Positions 1 through 10,172 of a stretch of 64,000 nucleotides of DNA are shown piece by piece. The position numbers and the translations under genes were made by a program. The notes under the pieces were generated by a model that saw nothing but the letters and a program-made list of their open reading frames with translations, was not told the DNA's origin and did not search any database. The DNA is taken from NCBI GenBank assembly GCA_937905835.1, contig CALCXK010000016.1, forward strand, positions 1 to 64,000, read 5' to 3'. Positions within the stretch are counted from its first letter, which is position 1. Every line of letters begins with the position of its first letter. This stretch comes from an uncultured Ilumatobacter sp. (lineage in GTDB: Bacteria; Actinomycetota; Acidimicrobiia; Acidimicrobiales; Ilumatobacteraceae).

Positions 1-965
<965 letters not shown>

Positions 966-1023
966 TAAACAGCTCGTGCTTGCTCTGGAGTCCTGAAGGG
1001 GGAATACCCTCAGTTGACAACAT

Positions 1024-1141
<118 letters not shown>

Positions 1142-1147
1142 TTACTC

Positions 1148-1188
1148 AAAAAACGCACCACCCGGATGTTGCCGGTGGTGCGTTTTTT
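1148..1188 (+). terminator. Rho-independent terminator of the rRNA operon
   Basis: A 9-bp G+C-rich stem (CGCACCACC at 1154-1162 with GGTGGTGCG at 1174-1182) is flanked by AAAAAA on the left and TTTTTT on the right, so the A/T arms extend the helix and the T run forms the release tract. It starts only 7 nt after the 5S gene. Confidence 0.93.
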
Positions 1189-1190
1189 AC

Positions 1191-1499
1191 GTTTTCACCT
1201 ACACCGAGGACGAAGTTGCGCTCGCAGCCCTGCCGGCAGTCCACGACCACAAGATCAGCCACTGCACCGTTGAAGGCGACTACCGGCCCGGAACGAGCGG
1301 CGTCACGGTGTCCAATACCGAGAGCCGCGTGGTCGACCCTGTCACCGGCGAGGACCAAGGTGTTGGTGATCGCGGCGAACTATGCAAGGAGCTCATCAAG
1401 TTCACGGGCTTCCAGGTGGCACCCGACAAGCTCGAAGCCGTGTTGCTGAACTCTCGAGCTGAAAACTTGCGGCAAATGGGCGGTCATCCGGCAGACTAG
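1191..1499 (+). pseudogene. Open coding-like segment without a start, probable 5'-truncated gene remnant
   Basis: From 1191 to the TAG at 1497-1499 the frame has G+C-rich third positions and an acidic, soluble-looking product of about 100 residues (beginning VFTYTEDEVALAALPAV, ending NLRQMGGHPAD). The frame stays open upstream through the terminator and into 5S, but no start codon with a ribosome binding site exists outside the RNA genes; the first in-frame GTG (1308) has no SD. I do not recognise the family. The simplest reading is a gene whose 5' end was lost when it came to lie next to the rRNA operon. It could also be a short expressed protein with an unusual start. Confidence 0.35.
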
Positions 1500-1502
1500 A
1501 TA

Positions 1503-1775
1503 ATGATGGAGTTCTGGAAGCCGCACAAGCTCGCCTCGCCGCACGACGGCCAGATTTTTCTGAAGATGAACGACACGGTCCGCACAACGACTGAGGTCCA
1601 CGGCGTTCCCGTGGGCACCGAAGGCAAAGTCATCCTCGCCAATGGATTCAGTTGGCAGCGCTATCGCGTGCTGTTCGAGAACGGTGCCGAAGTCGGCGAT
1701 CTCGATCACCGCAACCTTGAGCCGATCGGCCGCACGGCAAAACGCCTGGCCAAGCTCGCTGCCAAAGACAACTGA
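1503..1775 (+). CDS. Small conserved-type hypothetical protein with KOW/SH3-like fold
   Basis: The product is 90 aa. Residues about 22-75 read as a small beta barrel: a NDTVRTTTEVHGVPVGTEGK segment followed by VILANGFSWQRYRVLFENG, the hydrophobic/glycine rhythm of KOW or SH3-like domains. The C-terminus is a basic helix (RTAKRLAKLAAK). Codon use matches the neighbouring housekeeping genes. Two tandem ATGs (1503, 1506) are possible starts, and an internal ATG at 1566 would give just the barrel. It follows the remnant frame by 3 nt. Similar small proteins occur in actinobacteria, as far as I recall, without known function. Confidence 0.6.
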   Translation: MMEFWKPHKLASPHDGQIFLKMNDTVRTTTEVHGVPVGTEGKVILANGFSWQRYRVLFENGAEVGDLDHRNLEPIGRTAKRLAKLAAKDN

Positions 1776-1858
1776 CCTATCGCCAGGTATCTCTTGGCGA
1801 CATTGCGGGATCCGCACCGAGTCGAACCACTGGTCCCCACCGATACACTTTGGCCTCT

Positions 1859-3280
1859 GTGAAGAGTTCTGTAGAGGCCCTCGAGGGCAATCAAGTCAAG
1901 CTGTACGTCGAAGTCGAAGAAGCTGAGTTCGACGCCCAGATCGACAAGGCATTCAAGTTGATCGCCAAGGAGGTACGCCTTCCGGGCTTCCGCCCCGGTA
2001 AGGCCCCGCGCAAAGTGCTCGAAGCCCAAGTCGGCATCGGCCCGGCTCGCGAGCAGGCGCTTCGTGACGGAGTGCCCGAGTACCTCGCCCGGGCTGTGCG
2101 TGAGAACGACGTCGACCTGATCGCGACGCCTGAAGTCGAGATCACCGACGGGAAAGACTCAGGCCCAGTTGAGTTCGAAGCCATGTGCACGATCCGACCG
2201 ATCGTCGAAGTGCCCGGCTACGACTCGCTCACGATCGAACTCCCCGTCCTTGACGTCACCGAAGCCGATCTCGACGCGGCCCGCCAGGTTGAACTCCGCA
2301 AGAACGGTTCGCTCGTCGATGCCGATCGTCCGGCCGAAATCGGCGACTTCGTCACGCTCGATCTCGCGGCGACCCGCGATGGCGAAGAGGTCATCGGACT
2401 CAACACCGAAGACTGGAACTACGAACTCGGCCAGGGTTGGGTCACCGATGACTTCGATGAGCAGCTCACTGGCGCCTCAGCTGGCGACGAACTGACCTTT
2501 ACCTCAGCGCCGAAGGGCACCGAAGAGGAAGCCAACTTCACCGTCAAGGTCGCCTCGGTCCAAAAGATGGACTTGCCCGAACTCACCGACGAGTGGGTCT
2601 CCGACAACACGGGCGAGTTCGACACGATCGCCGAGTGGACTGCTTCACTTCAGAAGGCGATGCACGACGTCAAGCTCAACCAGATGCGTCAGAGCCTGGT
2701 CAGCAAGATCACGAGCGCCCTCACCGGGCTGACCGACATTGAAGCGCCCGAGTCGATGGTCGATTCCGACCTCAACCAGCGGGTGCAGAACACGATGCAG
2801 CAGTTCCAAGCACAGGGCATCGACTTCGCTCAGTGGATGCAGGTCACAGGCCAAGAGCCTGGACAGTTCATCGAGTCGATGCGCGGCCAGTCCGAAGACG
2901 CCGTCAAATCCGACCTGGCACTGCGGGCGGTCGCGGTTGCGCAAGCGTTCGTTGTCGAAGACCACGAGCTGGAGGGTGAATACGCCCGCATGGCAATGCA
3001 GTACGGCCAGAAGGCCAAGGAAATTCGTCGGGCCTACGAGCAAAATGATGCCGTCCCTGAGCTGCTTGCGCAGATCAAGAAAAACAAGGCGCTCGACTGG
3101 CTCGTGCATAACGTCAGCTTCGTCGACGAAAATGGCACTGCAATGGACCAGGACGTCGTTCTCGGCCATACTCACGACGAAGACGGCAATCACGTCCATC
3201 ATCATTCAGGTGATGAAGCTGAGACGACCGACCAGAACGACGACGTGGACGCAACGTCCGAGGAAGCAGATGAGTCATGA
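1859..3280 (+). CDS. tig: Trigger factor (ribosome-bound chaperone / peptidyl-prolyl isomerase)
   Basis: Trigger factor binds L23 at the tunnel exit and shields nascent chains. The N-terminal ribosome-binding domain carries the signature loop [11 protein letters not shown] (about residues 42-52). An FKBP-type PPIase domain follows (about 155-240), then the helical C-terminal chaperone arms. I chose GTG 1859 because the product then starts MKSSVEAL, matching the family; an in-frame TTG at 1850 would add three residues. No convincing SD is visible. The length (473 aa) is normal. The last 40 residues form an acidic, His-rich tail ([16 protein letters not shown]), which could bind metal. The stop overlaps the clpP start by 4 bp (ATGA), so translation is probably coupled. 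Confidence 0.95.
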   Translation: MKSSVEALEGNQVKLYVEVEEAEFDAQIDKAFKLIAKEVRLPGFRPGKAPRKVLEAQVGIGPAREQALRDGVPEYLARAVRENDVDLIATPEVEITDGKDSGPVEFEAMCTIRPIVEVPGYDSLTIELPVLDVTEADLDAARQVELRKNGSLVDADRPAEIGDFVTLDLAATRDGEEVIGLNTEDWNYELGQGWVTDDFDEQLTGASAGDELTFTSAPKGTEEEANFTVKVASVQKMDLPELTDEWVSDNTGEFDTIAEWTASLQKAMHDVKLNQMRQSLVSKITSALTGLTDIEAPESMVDSDLNQRVQNTMQQFQAQGIDFAQWMQVTGQEPGQFIESMRGQSEDAVKSDLALRAVAVAQAFVVEDHELEGEYARMAMQYGQKAKEIRRAYEQNDAVPELLAQIKKNKALDWLVHNVSFVDENGTAMDQDVVLGHTHDEDGNHVHHHSGDEAETTDQNDDVDATSEEADES

Positions 3281-3927
3281 ACTTTGATCCCCGTGCCGTT
3301 GACGGTGCGCAGAGCTACCTGGTTCCGAATGTCATTGAGCAGACCAGTCGAGGTGAGCGCGCGTCCGACCTCTACAGCCGGATGCTCAAGGACAACATCA
3401 TCTTCTTGCAGACGCCGATCGACGACCAGATCGCCAGCCTCATCTCGGCACAGTTAATTCACCTCGAGTCGGAGAATCCCGACAAGGACATCAGCATCTA
3501 CATCAACAGCCCCGGTGGCGACATTACGGCACTGTTTGCGATCTACGACACGATGCAGTTCATCAAGAACGACATCGCTACGATCTGCCTCGGCCAGGCC
3601 GCATCCGCAGCCGCCGTGCTGCTCGCTGCTGGCACCAAGGGCAAGCGTCTCGCACTGCCCCACTCGCGAGTGTTGTTGCACCAGCCGTCTGGCCAGGTTG
3701 GCTACGGACAGGTCACTGATCTCGAGCTCGCTGCAAAGGAAATTCTGCGCATGCGCGAGATTCTTGACGGCATTCTTGCCAAGCACACAGGTCAGCCGAT
3801 CGAACGCATCCATGCTGATACCGACCGTGATTTCGTGATGGAAGCGAATGAAGCATTGGAGTATGGCATCATCGATACGGTGATCACATCCCGGGAGAGC
3901 GTTGACCGGGAGGGCCCGATTCGCTGA
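3277..3927 (+). CDS. clpP: ATP-dependent Clp protease proteolytic subunit
   Basis: ClpP forms the double-heptamer serine protease that degrades substrates threaded in by ClpX or ClpC. The catalytic triad is visible: Ser110 in [11 protein letters not shown], His135 in RVLLHQP, and Asp185 in TDRDF. The oxyanion glycine motif NSPGGDI is at 77-83. The length (216 aa) is typical. It overlaps tig by 4 bp and precedes clpX by about 110 nt. Actinobacteria often carry two clpP genes; only one is present here, so a second copy elsewhere in the genome would be expected. Confidence 0.96.
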   Translation: MNFDPRAVDGAQSYLVPNVIEQTSRGERASDLYSRMLKDNIIFLQTPIDDQIASLISAQLIHLESENPDKDISIYINSPGGDITALFAIYDTMQFIKNDIATICLGQAASAAAVLLAAGTKGKRLALPHSRVLLHQPSGQVGYGQVTDLELAAKEILRMREILDGILAKHTGQPIERIHADTDRDFVMEANEALEYGIIDTVITSRESVDREGPIR

Positions 3928-4036
3928 CGCCTCCGGAGGAGGGGTCCGCGACCGGGGGGCGCTGGTGGGGCACAATGTCTCGCCCGGGGTTCGGTCGGGG
4001 TCATTGCAAACGACAAGTCCTTGAGGGGTAGCAACA

Positions 4037-5314
4037 GTGGCGAAATTCGGTGAGAACAGCGAACTGTTGAAATGCTCGTTCTGCGGTAAGTCACAGAAGC
4101 AGGTTAAGAAGCTGATTGCCGGTCCAGGTGTGTATATCTGCGACGAGTGCATTGACCTCTGCAACGAGATCATCGAAGAGGAGCTCACCGAAACCGCTGA
4201 GCTCAGCTTCGACAACCTGCCGAACCCGCGTGAAGTGCGTGCGTTCCTCGACGACTACGTCGTCGGTCAGGTTGAAGCGAAGAAGATCCTCGCCGTGTCG
4301 GTGTACAACCACTACCGGCGAATTCAGTATCAGAGCCAGGCCACCACGGTTGGTCGGCGTGACGAGGTCGAACTCGCTAAGTCCAATATTCTGCTGCTCG
4401 GTCCCACCGGTTGCGGTAAGACCCATCTCGCTCAGACGCTGGCCCGTCAGCTGAACGTCCCATTCGCAGTTGCCGACGCAACGGCATTGACCGAAGCTGG
4501 CTACGTCGGCGAAGACGTCGAGAACATCCTGCTCAAGCTGATCCAGGCTGCCGACTTCGACGTCAAGCGCGCCGAGACCGGAATCATCTATATCGACGAG
4601 ATTGACAAGGTTGCGCGCAAGAGCGAGAACCCGTCGATCACCCGTGACGTGTCCGGCGAGGGCGTGCAGCAGGCGCTCCTGAAGATCCTCGAAGGCACGC
4701 AGGCATCAGTTCCGCCCCAGGGCGGCCGCAAGCATCCGCACCAAGAATTCATCCAGATCGACACCACCAATGTGCTGTTCATCCTCGGTGGTGCATTCGC
4801 TGGGCTGGAAAAGATCATCGAGCAGCGCATTGGCCACAGGGGCATCGGCTTCAACGCCACCGTCCAGACGTCTCAAGAGAAAGATCCGGGTGAGCTATTC
4901 GCACAGGTCCTGCCGGAAGACCTCGTGAAGTTCGGCATGATTCCCGAGTTCATCGGCCGGCTCCCAATGGTCGGCGCTGTCCGCAGCCTCGATAAAGAAG
5001 CGCTGGTGTCGATTCTCACCGAGCCGAAGAACAGCCTGGTCAAGCAGTACTCCAAGGTGTTCAGCTTCGAAGACGTCGAACTCGAGTTCACCGAAGACGG
5101 CCTCGACGCGATCGCCGACCAGGCCTTACTCCGGGGCACGGGCGCACGTGGCCTTCGAGCGATCATGGAAGAAGTTCTGCTCGACACGATGTATGAGGTG
5201 CCGGGTCGGGACGACGTCGGCAAGGTCGTCATCGATCGCGCTGTCGTCATCAACAAAGTCAACCCGACGCTGGTGCCCAAGAAGGTGCCACGTCAGCGCA
5301 AAGCTGCCTCCTAG
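4037..5314 (+). CDS. clpX: ATP-dependent Clp protease ATP-binding subunit ClpX
   Basis: ClpX is a hexameric AAA+ unfoldase that feeds substrates to ClpP. The N-terminal zinc-binding domain has Cys13, Cys16, Cys35 and Cys38. Walker A is GPTGCGKT (122-129), Walker B is IIYIDEIDK, and the pore-loop motif GYVGED is present. The start is GTG 4037, with an SD-like GAGGGGT about 10 nt upstream. It is 425 aa, a normal length. It is separated from clpP by about 110 nt, so it may have its own promoter as well as read-through from tig-clpP. Confidence 0.96.
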   Translation: MAKFGENSELLKCSFCGKSQKQVKKLIAGPGVYICDECIDLCNEIIEEELTETAELSFDNLPNPREVRAFLDDYVVGQVEAKKILAVSVYNHYRRIQYQSQATTVGRRDEVELAKSNILLLGPTGCGKTHLAQTLARQLNVPFAVADATALTEAGYVGEDVENILLKLIQAADFDVKRAETGIIYIDEIDKVARKSENPSITRDVSGEGVQQALLKILEGTQASVPPQGGRKHPHQEFIQIDTTNVLFILGGAFAGLEKIIEQRIGHRGIGFNATVQTSQEKDPGELFAQVLPEDLVKFGMIPEFIGRLPMVGAVRSLDKEALVSILTEPKNSLVKQYSKVFSFEDVELEFTEDGLDAIADQALLRGTGARGLRAIMEEVLLDTMYEVPGRDDVGKVVIDRAVVINKVNPTLVPKKVPRQRKAAS

Positions 5315-5399
5315 ATCCCGCCTGCTCACGCGGACGCTCGATGCTCGCCTCGCTCTCTCAGAACGCGCCTAGATTGACTGCTGTGAGGCTCAACTTTTC

Positions 5400-6701
5400 A
5401 TGAATGCTGACTTCACATATGAGGTTGCGCTTGCCTACCTCGACGACCATGCCTCGTATCAGAACACTGGTCGCATCGATTCGCCGTCCACCGATGTGAT
5501 CGAGGCGTTCTGCTCTGTCATGGGCGACCCGCAGCACTGCGCGCCGGTCATCCACGTCACCGGCACGAACGGCAAGGGTTCAACGGTTCAAATGATTTCG
5601 CAGATCCTCATCGCTGCTGGCTTGAGCGTTGGCACGTATACGAGTCCGCACCTCGAGCGAGTCAACGAGCGGATGCGTCGGAGTGGCGAGCCGATCAGCG
5701 ACGACGAGTTCGCAGAGCAGATTGCAGCGATCGCTGACCTCGAATCGGTCGTCGGAATGCGTCCGAGCTACTTCGAGATCATGACCGCTGCTGCGTTCCG
5801 TTGGTTCGCCGACGTCGCTGTCGACGTGATGGTAATCGAGGTCGGGATCCTCGGCAGGTGGGACGCGACCAACGTGGTCAACCCGACCGTCGCCGTTGTC
5901 ACGAACATCGGCATGGACCACATGGAATTTGCCGGACCGACGCTTGCTGACATCGCCTCCGAGAAGGCCGGCATCATCAAGCCTGGCTGCGCCGCAGTCA
6001 TCGGCGAGACCCGACCGGATCTCGTCGAAATCTTCCAGAACGCCGGCGCCGCCACGACCATCGTGCGCGGTGAAGACTTCGACGTCGACAGTAACGCTCT
6101 CGCGGTCGGTGGCCGCGTGCTCGACCTCCGCACCCCGACGACGCTCTATCCCGATGTGTTCGTCCCGCTGCACGGTGCGCACCAGGGTGTCAATGCAGCG
6201 GTCGCGCTCACGGCCGTCGAGGTGTTCTTCGCCAATCCGCCTGCGGGCGACATCGTCACCGAAGGAATGTCCGAAATATCGATGCCGGGCCGATTCGAAG
6301 TGCTCGGCCGTCAGCCGCTCACGATCATCGACGGTGCACACAATCCGGTCGGTGCCGACACCTGCGCACAGGTCTTTTTCGATGACTTTCATCCGGAAGG
6401 TCGACGCCTCCTCGTGTTTGGCACGCTGCGCGAACCAGGCGAAATGCTCGCTGCGCTCCGGGCCGACGAGTTCGATGCCGTGTTCGCCTGCACCGCTCCG
6501 TCGCCGCGTGGTGTGCCGGCTGCACAGGTCGTTGCTGCTGCCAAAGAGCTCGGCTGCGAAAACGTTTCCGCATACGACTCGGTCGCGGAAGCATGCCGCC
6601 GTGCGCTCGAGTATGCCGACGGCGACGATGCCGTCCTCGTCTGCGGCAGTCTCTACACGGTCGGTGAAGCTCGCCCCGTGGTTCAGCGCCACTCCAACTG
6701 A
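5400..6701 (+). CDS. folC: Bifunctional folylpolyglutamate synthase / dihydrofolate synthase
   Basis: FolC ligates glutamate to dihydropteroate or folates using ATP, a Mur-ligase-like reaction. The P-loop is VTGTNGKGSTVQ (about residues 51-62), and the downstream Mur-ligase central domain motif (VNPTVAVVTNIGMDHM, then SEKAGIIKPG) and C-terminal domain (IDGAHNPVGAD) are in order. It has 433 aa, as expected. The start is ATG 5400, with a purine-rich GTGAGG about 12 nt upstream. It stands about 85 nt downstream of clpX and is followed by ndk, a common actinobacterial order (usually valS-folC-ndk; valS is not here). Confidence 0.95.
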   Translation: MNADFTYEVALAYLDDHASYQNTGRIDSPSTDVIEAFCSVMGDPQHCAPVIHVTGTNGKGSTVQMISQILIAAGLSVGTYTSPHLERVNERMRRSGEPISDDEFAEQIAAIADLESVVGMRPSYFEIMTAAAFRWFADVAVDVMVIEVGILGRWDATNVVNPTVAVVTNIGMDHMEFAGPTLADIASEKAGIIKPGCAAVIGETRPDLVEIFQNAGAATTIVRGEDFDVDSNALAVGGRVLDLRTPTTLYPDVFVPLHGAHQGVNAAVALTAVEVFFANPPAGDIVTEGMSEISMPGRFEVLGRQPLTIIDGAHNPVGADTCAQVFFDDFHPEGRRLLVFGTLREPGEMLAALRADEFDAVFACTAPSPRGVPAAQVVAAAKELGCENVSAYDSVAEACRRALEYADGDDAVLVCGSLYTVGEARPVVQRHSN

Positions 6702-6760
6702 CGCACCCCTTCTAGGTTCGCCAGCGCGCGATGCGGGCGGCAGCGATAGCCTCGCTGCCC

Positions 6761-7171
6761 ATGTCTGATCGCACACTCGTCCTCCTGAAGCCCGACACCG
6801 TGGAGCGCAAGCTCATGGGTCAGGTCATCTCCCGCTTCGAAGCCAAGAACCTCGACATCGTTGCTATGGAGCTCCGTGAGCTCGACGCGGACACTCTTGC
6901 TCGTCACTACGAAGAGCACGTTGGCAAGGGCTTCTACGGTGAGCTCGTTGAGTTCATGAGCCGGGGCCCGGTTGTCGCGATGGTGATCGAAGGTCCCGAA
7001 GACACGTGGGAAGTCGTCCGTACCATGGTGGGCGCCACCAACCCACGCGGCGCCGCACCCGGCACTATCCGCGGTGATCTGGGCATTCTCTTCACCGAGA
7101 ATCTCGTGCACGGCAGCGACTCGCTCGAGTCGGCTGGGCGCGAGATCAGTATCTTCTTCCCGAATCTGTAA
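6761..7171 (+). CDS. ndk: Nucleoside diphosphate kinase
   Basis: Ndk transfers the gamma-phosphate between nucleoside tri- and diphosphates via a phospho-histidine. The active-site segment NLVHGSDSLESA carries catalytic His117, and the protein ends in the family-typical REISIFFP. With ATG 6761 the product is 136 aa and begins MSDRTLVLLKPD, the canonical N-terminus; an upstream ATG at 6731 in the same frame would add ten non-conserved residues and is rejected. No strong SD is visible. Confidence 0.95.
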   Translation: MSDRTLVLLKPDTVERKLMGQVISRFEAKNLDIVAMELRELDADTLARHYEEHVGKGFYGELVEFMSRGPVVAMVIEGPEDTWEVVRTMVGATNPRGAAPGTIRGDLGILFTENLVHGSDSLESAGREISIFFPNL

Positions 7172-7297
7172 CATTCCACCGCCCTGATACTCTTCGGGTT
7201 GAGGAATCCGACGTATCCCATCTTGCATGCGGGATTGCCGGTGCCTGACAGAACTCGAACTTATTCGGACGACCGCTCGCGAAGGGAAGAACAGACC

Positions 7298-8332
7298 ATG
7301 GCCCGGAACAACCCGCTCAGCCTGGGGCGTGATCTCGCGATCGACCTCGGTACGGCGAACACACTGATTTATGTGCGTGGCCAAGGGATTGTCCTTGACG
7401 AACCGTCCGTCGTTGCGATCAACGCCAACGACGGACGACCCGTCGCTGTCGGTCTCGAAGCCAAGCGCATGATTGGCCGCACGCCCAACCACATCAAAGC
7501 CATTCGGCCGCTCAAAGACGGCGTCATTGCCGACTTCGAGGTGTGCGAAAAGATGCTGCGTTACTTCATCCAAAAGGTGCACGCATCGAAGTGGAGCAAG
7601 CCGCGCATGGTCATTTGTGTGCCGTCCGGCATCACCGGTGTCGAGCAGCGCGCCGTGCAAGATGCGGCCGAATATGCAGGCGCCCGCAAGCCGGTGCACA
7701 TCATCGAAGAGCCAATGGCGGCTGCGATCGGCGCTGACCTGCCGGTGCACGAGCCGTCCGGCAACATGATTGTCGACATCGGCGGTGGCACGACAGAGGT
7801 CGCCGTCATCTCACTCGGTGGCATCGTCACGGCGCAGTCGGTGCGTGTTGCCGGCGACGAACTCGACGAGGCCCTCATGCAGTACATCAAGAAAGAGTTC
7901 TCGTTGGCGATCGGCGAGCGCACCGCCGAGGAGATCAAAATCCAGATGGGTTCTGCGTGGCCCATGGAACAGGAACTCACCGCCGACATCCGCGGCCGAG
8001 ACCTCATTTCGGGTCTGCCACGCACCTTGCAAGTGACCACCGAACATATCCGCGAGGCCCTTGCCGAGCCGATCAGTGCGATTGTCGACGCAGTGAAGAC
8101 CACCCTCGACAAGACACCACCTGAACTCGCTGCCGACATCATGCAAGACGGCATCATGCTCACGGGTGGCGGCGCCCTGCTCGGCGGGCTCGACGAGCGC
8201 CTCGCCCACGAAACGGGCATGCCGATCCGTGTCGCCGACGAGCCGCTGTACAGCGTCGTCATTGGTTCCGGCCGTGCACTCGAGAACATCGATGCAATGC
8301 GTGGGCTGATGTCGCTCGGCGGAGAACGCTGA
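7298..8332 (+). CDS. mreB: Rod shape-determining protein MreB (bacterial actin)
   Basis: MreB filaments position the elongation machinery of the lateral wall. The actin-fold phosphate 1 motif ([14 protein letters not shown]), phosphate 2 motif ([15 protein letters not shown]) and adenosine motif ([12 protein letters not shown]) are all present. I chose ATG 7298 because an SD (GAAGGGAAG, about 7281-7289) precedes it and the product starts [18 protein letters not shown]. The length is 344 aa. An in-frame ATG at 7199 lies in the spacer after ndk. It is the first gene of a complete mreBCD-PBP2-rodA block, which suggests a rod-forming cell. Confidence 0.96.
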   Translation: MARNNPLSLGRDLAIDLGTANTLIYVRGQGIVLDEPSVVAINANDGRPVAVGLEAKRMIGRTPNHIKAIRPLKDGVIADFEVCEKMLRYFIQKVHASKWSKPRMVICVPSGITGVEQRAVQDAAEYAGARKPVHIIEEPMAAAIGADLPVHEPSGNMIVDIGGGTTEVAVISLGGIVTAQSVRVAGDELDEALMQYIKKEFSLAIGERTAEEIKIQMGSAWPMEQELTADIRGRDLISGLPRTLQVTTEHIREALAEPISAIVDAVKTTLDKTPPELAADIMQDGIMLTGGGALLGGLDERLAHETGMPIRVADEPLYSVVIGSGRALENIDAMRGLMSLGGER

Positions 8333-8377
8333 CCCTCTTCGGACTGGGTCGGTCCCTGATTCCAGGAGCCTTCTGAC

Positions 8378-9484
8378 ATGGCGATCTACACCGTCGGCCG
8401 CCGCCGAGTCATCGTTGCGCTGCTCCTCACGTGTGCGCTGCTCCTCACGCTTGATCTGCGCGGCAACCCGGTCCTTGACCGCGTCCGCGACGGGTTCTCG
8501 CGGGTAATGAGCCCTGTCGAGTCGGCCACGGACGTGATTGCGACCCCACTCGATCGTGCTTGGAACGGCATCACGGAATATGACGATCTCGAACGCGAGA
8601 ACCAGGCGCTCCAAGACCAGGTCGATCGACTGATCGGTACACATGCAATGGCACTCCTCAGTGTTGAGGAGTATCAAGAACTGTTGGCGCTCCTCAGCCT
8701 GGACTCGCTCGCTGGCATCCCGACCGAAGTCGCCAAGGTCATAGGTGCATCGTCGAACAACCTCGATCAGATTATCGAGATCAACAAGGGCCGCAGCTCT
8801 GGGTTTAGGGTCGGTATGCCGGTCGTCAACCAGGCGGGCCTCATCGGCAAGATCACCAGCGTCACCGACAACACTGCCAAGGTGTTACTGATCACCGACT
8901 CGCGCTACGCCGTCCCTGTTCGTGTACTCGCTGCCCCGGAGGCGGACAGCACCCCGACCAACACCAATCCTTCGGGCCAGACGAACGAGGAGTTGGAAGA
9001 TCTGGTCGCCACGACAGCGGGCCCGTCCACGACGCTCGTGACCGACGTGCTCGACACGGGTACCACCCTGCCGCAGAACGACCGGGTCCCCGTCATCGTC
9101 GGCGACGTTGGAGCAATCGTGCTCGACCCTACACAGACGGGTCTCGGTGATTCGACGGATACCACCAGCACGACCACCGTTCCGGTACTCGCGGCGAAGG
9201 AGTTCGGCGCGCTTGAGGGACGCGGTCGAGGCCTTATCCCGCAGATCCGTTTCCTGCAGGACAATCCGAGTATCGCGGTCTTGCAAGAGGGCGACCTGGT
9301 CGTGACCGCCGGCGGCTTCGACAGTCTCGCCCCGCCGGACATCCCCGTCGGTGTCGTGATCAACCGTGCCGATCGTTCAGGTCCCGGTGGTCCGCTGCTT
9401 GACGTTCTTCCGTATGCCGACGTCACGAGGCTGAACTTCATTCGTGTCGTCAAGTACACCCCGCTTTCCGAAGTCGAGCAATGA
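8378..9484 (+). CDS. mreC: Rod shape-determining protein MreC
   Basis: MreC is a periplasmic/extracytoplasmic scaffold linking MreB to PBP2. The N-terminus has one membrane segment (about residues 10-27), followed by a short coiled coil (LERENQALQDQVDRL) and the beta-barrel core (KVIGASSNNLDQIIEINKG, later GDLVVTAGGFDS). Two Thr/Ser/Pro-rich stretches (about 185-225 and 245-275) are inserted into the core and are low-complexity. It has 368 aa, longer than many MreCs because of these inserts. An SD (AGGAG about 12 nt before ATG 8378) supports the start. Confidence 0.92.
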   Translation: MAIYTVGRRRVIVALLLTCALLLTLDLRGNPVLDRVRDGFSRVMSPVESATDVIATPLDRAWNGITEYDDLERENQALQDQVDRLIGTHAMALLSVEEYQELLALLSLDSLAGIPTEVAKVIGASSNNLDQIIEINKGRSSGFRVGMPVVNQAGLIGKITSVTDNTAKVLLITDSRYAVPVRVLAAPEADSTPTNTNPSGQTNEELEDLVATTAGPSTTLVTDVLDTGTTLPQNDRVPVIVGDVGAIVLDPTQTGLGDSTDTTSTTTVPVLAAKEFGALEGRGRGLIPQIRFLQDNPSIAVLQEGDLVVTAGGFDSLAPPDIPVGVVINRADRSGPGGPLLDVLPYADVTRLNFIRVVKYTPLSEVEQ

Positions 9485-9515
9485 GGGGCGCCCGCTCCGC
9501 AGTGAGCTGCAACTG

Positions 9516-10055
9516 ATGCTCGCTGCGATCTGGCAAGGTCCGTTCATCCGACTCGTTCCGGTCGGCATGGTGTTCCTCGCACTGCAACGATCGCTGTTTG
9601 TCGAAATCACCATCGCGGGGGTGATCATCCAGGTCGTTCTGGCGCTCGCAGCGGCTGCCGGCGCCGCTGCCGGTTCGGAACGGGGTGCCATTGCCGGATT
9701 CACGCTGGGCGTGATGTACGACATGCTCGAAGGGCTCCCGATCGGCTCAACGGCCGTCGCCATGACACTCGCCGGCGCCGTTGCCGGACTGCTCGCGTTG
9801 ATCGTTGCCGATCCGCAGTGGTGGCTGGCGATGATGTTCACCACACTCGGAGCAGCGGCCGGCGAAGTGATGCTGCCTGTCGTCCGCCTGTTCACTGGCG
9901 TCCCCGATCCGTTCGAGCCGCGTTTGACGATCATCGTCCCCGTGGTGGCGATTGCTGCGGGCCTTTTGAGTCCGGTCTTTGTACCGTTGGCACGCTGGTG
10001 CCTCCGGATCAAGCGTGCCGAATGGGTGGCACCGCCACGCGAGCCGGCGCTCTGA
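9516..10055 (+). CDS. mreD: Rod shape-determining protein MreD
   Basis: This is a small, very hydrophobic protein with about five predicted membrane helices, placed directly between mreC and the PBP2 gene, the normal position of mreD. The sequence itself is weakly conserved, so position and topology carry the call. ATG 9516 gives 179 aa, starting just before the first hydrophobic helix. An upstream in-frame start inside mreC (9444) would add 24 polar residues. The short spacing after the mreC stop (about 30 nt) indicates one operon. Confidence 0.85.
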   Translation: MLAAIWQGPFIRLVPVGMVFLALQRSLFVEITIAGVIIQVVLALAAAAGAAAGSERGAIAGFTLGVMYDMLEGLPIGSTAVAMTLAGAVAGLLALIVADPQWWLAMMFTTLGAAAGEVMLPVVRLFTGVPDPFEPRLTIIVPVVAIAAGLLSPVFVPLARWCLRIKRAEWVAPPREPAL

Positions 10056-10172
10056 AACGTTCGGTGAACACGCCCTGCCGCGGTCCAAGTGGCCAAGGCG
10101 GGGAACTATATTGCGGTTGTGTGAAGAACGATCGCGTCGAGCGGACGTCGAACGAAGGGGCACACTGAAAAC

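Noticed and set aside
5580..6776. 398-codon minus-strand frame opposite folC
   Set aside because: It is an antisense shadow of GC-rich codons in folC; no domain or SD. The same applies to other long antisense frames, such as 28275-29519, 46360-47931 and 53683-54972.
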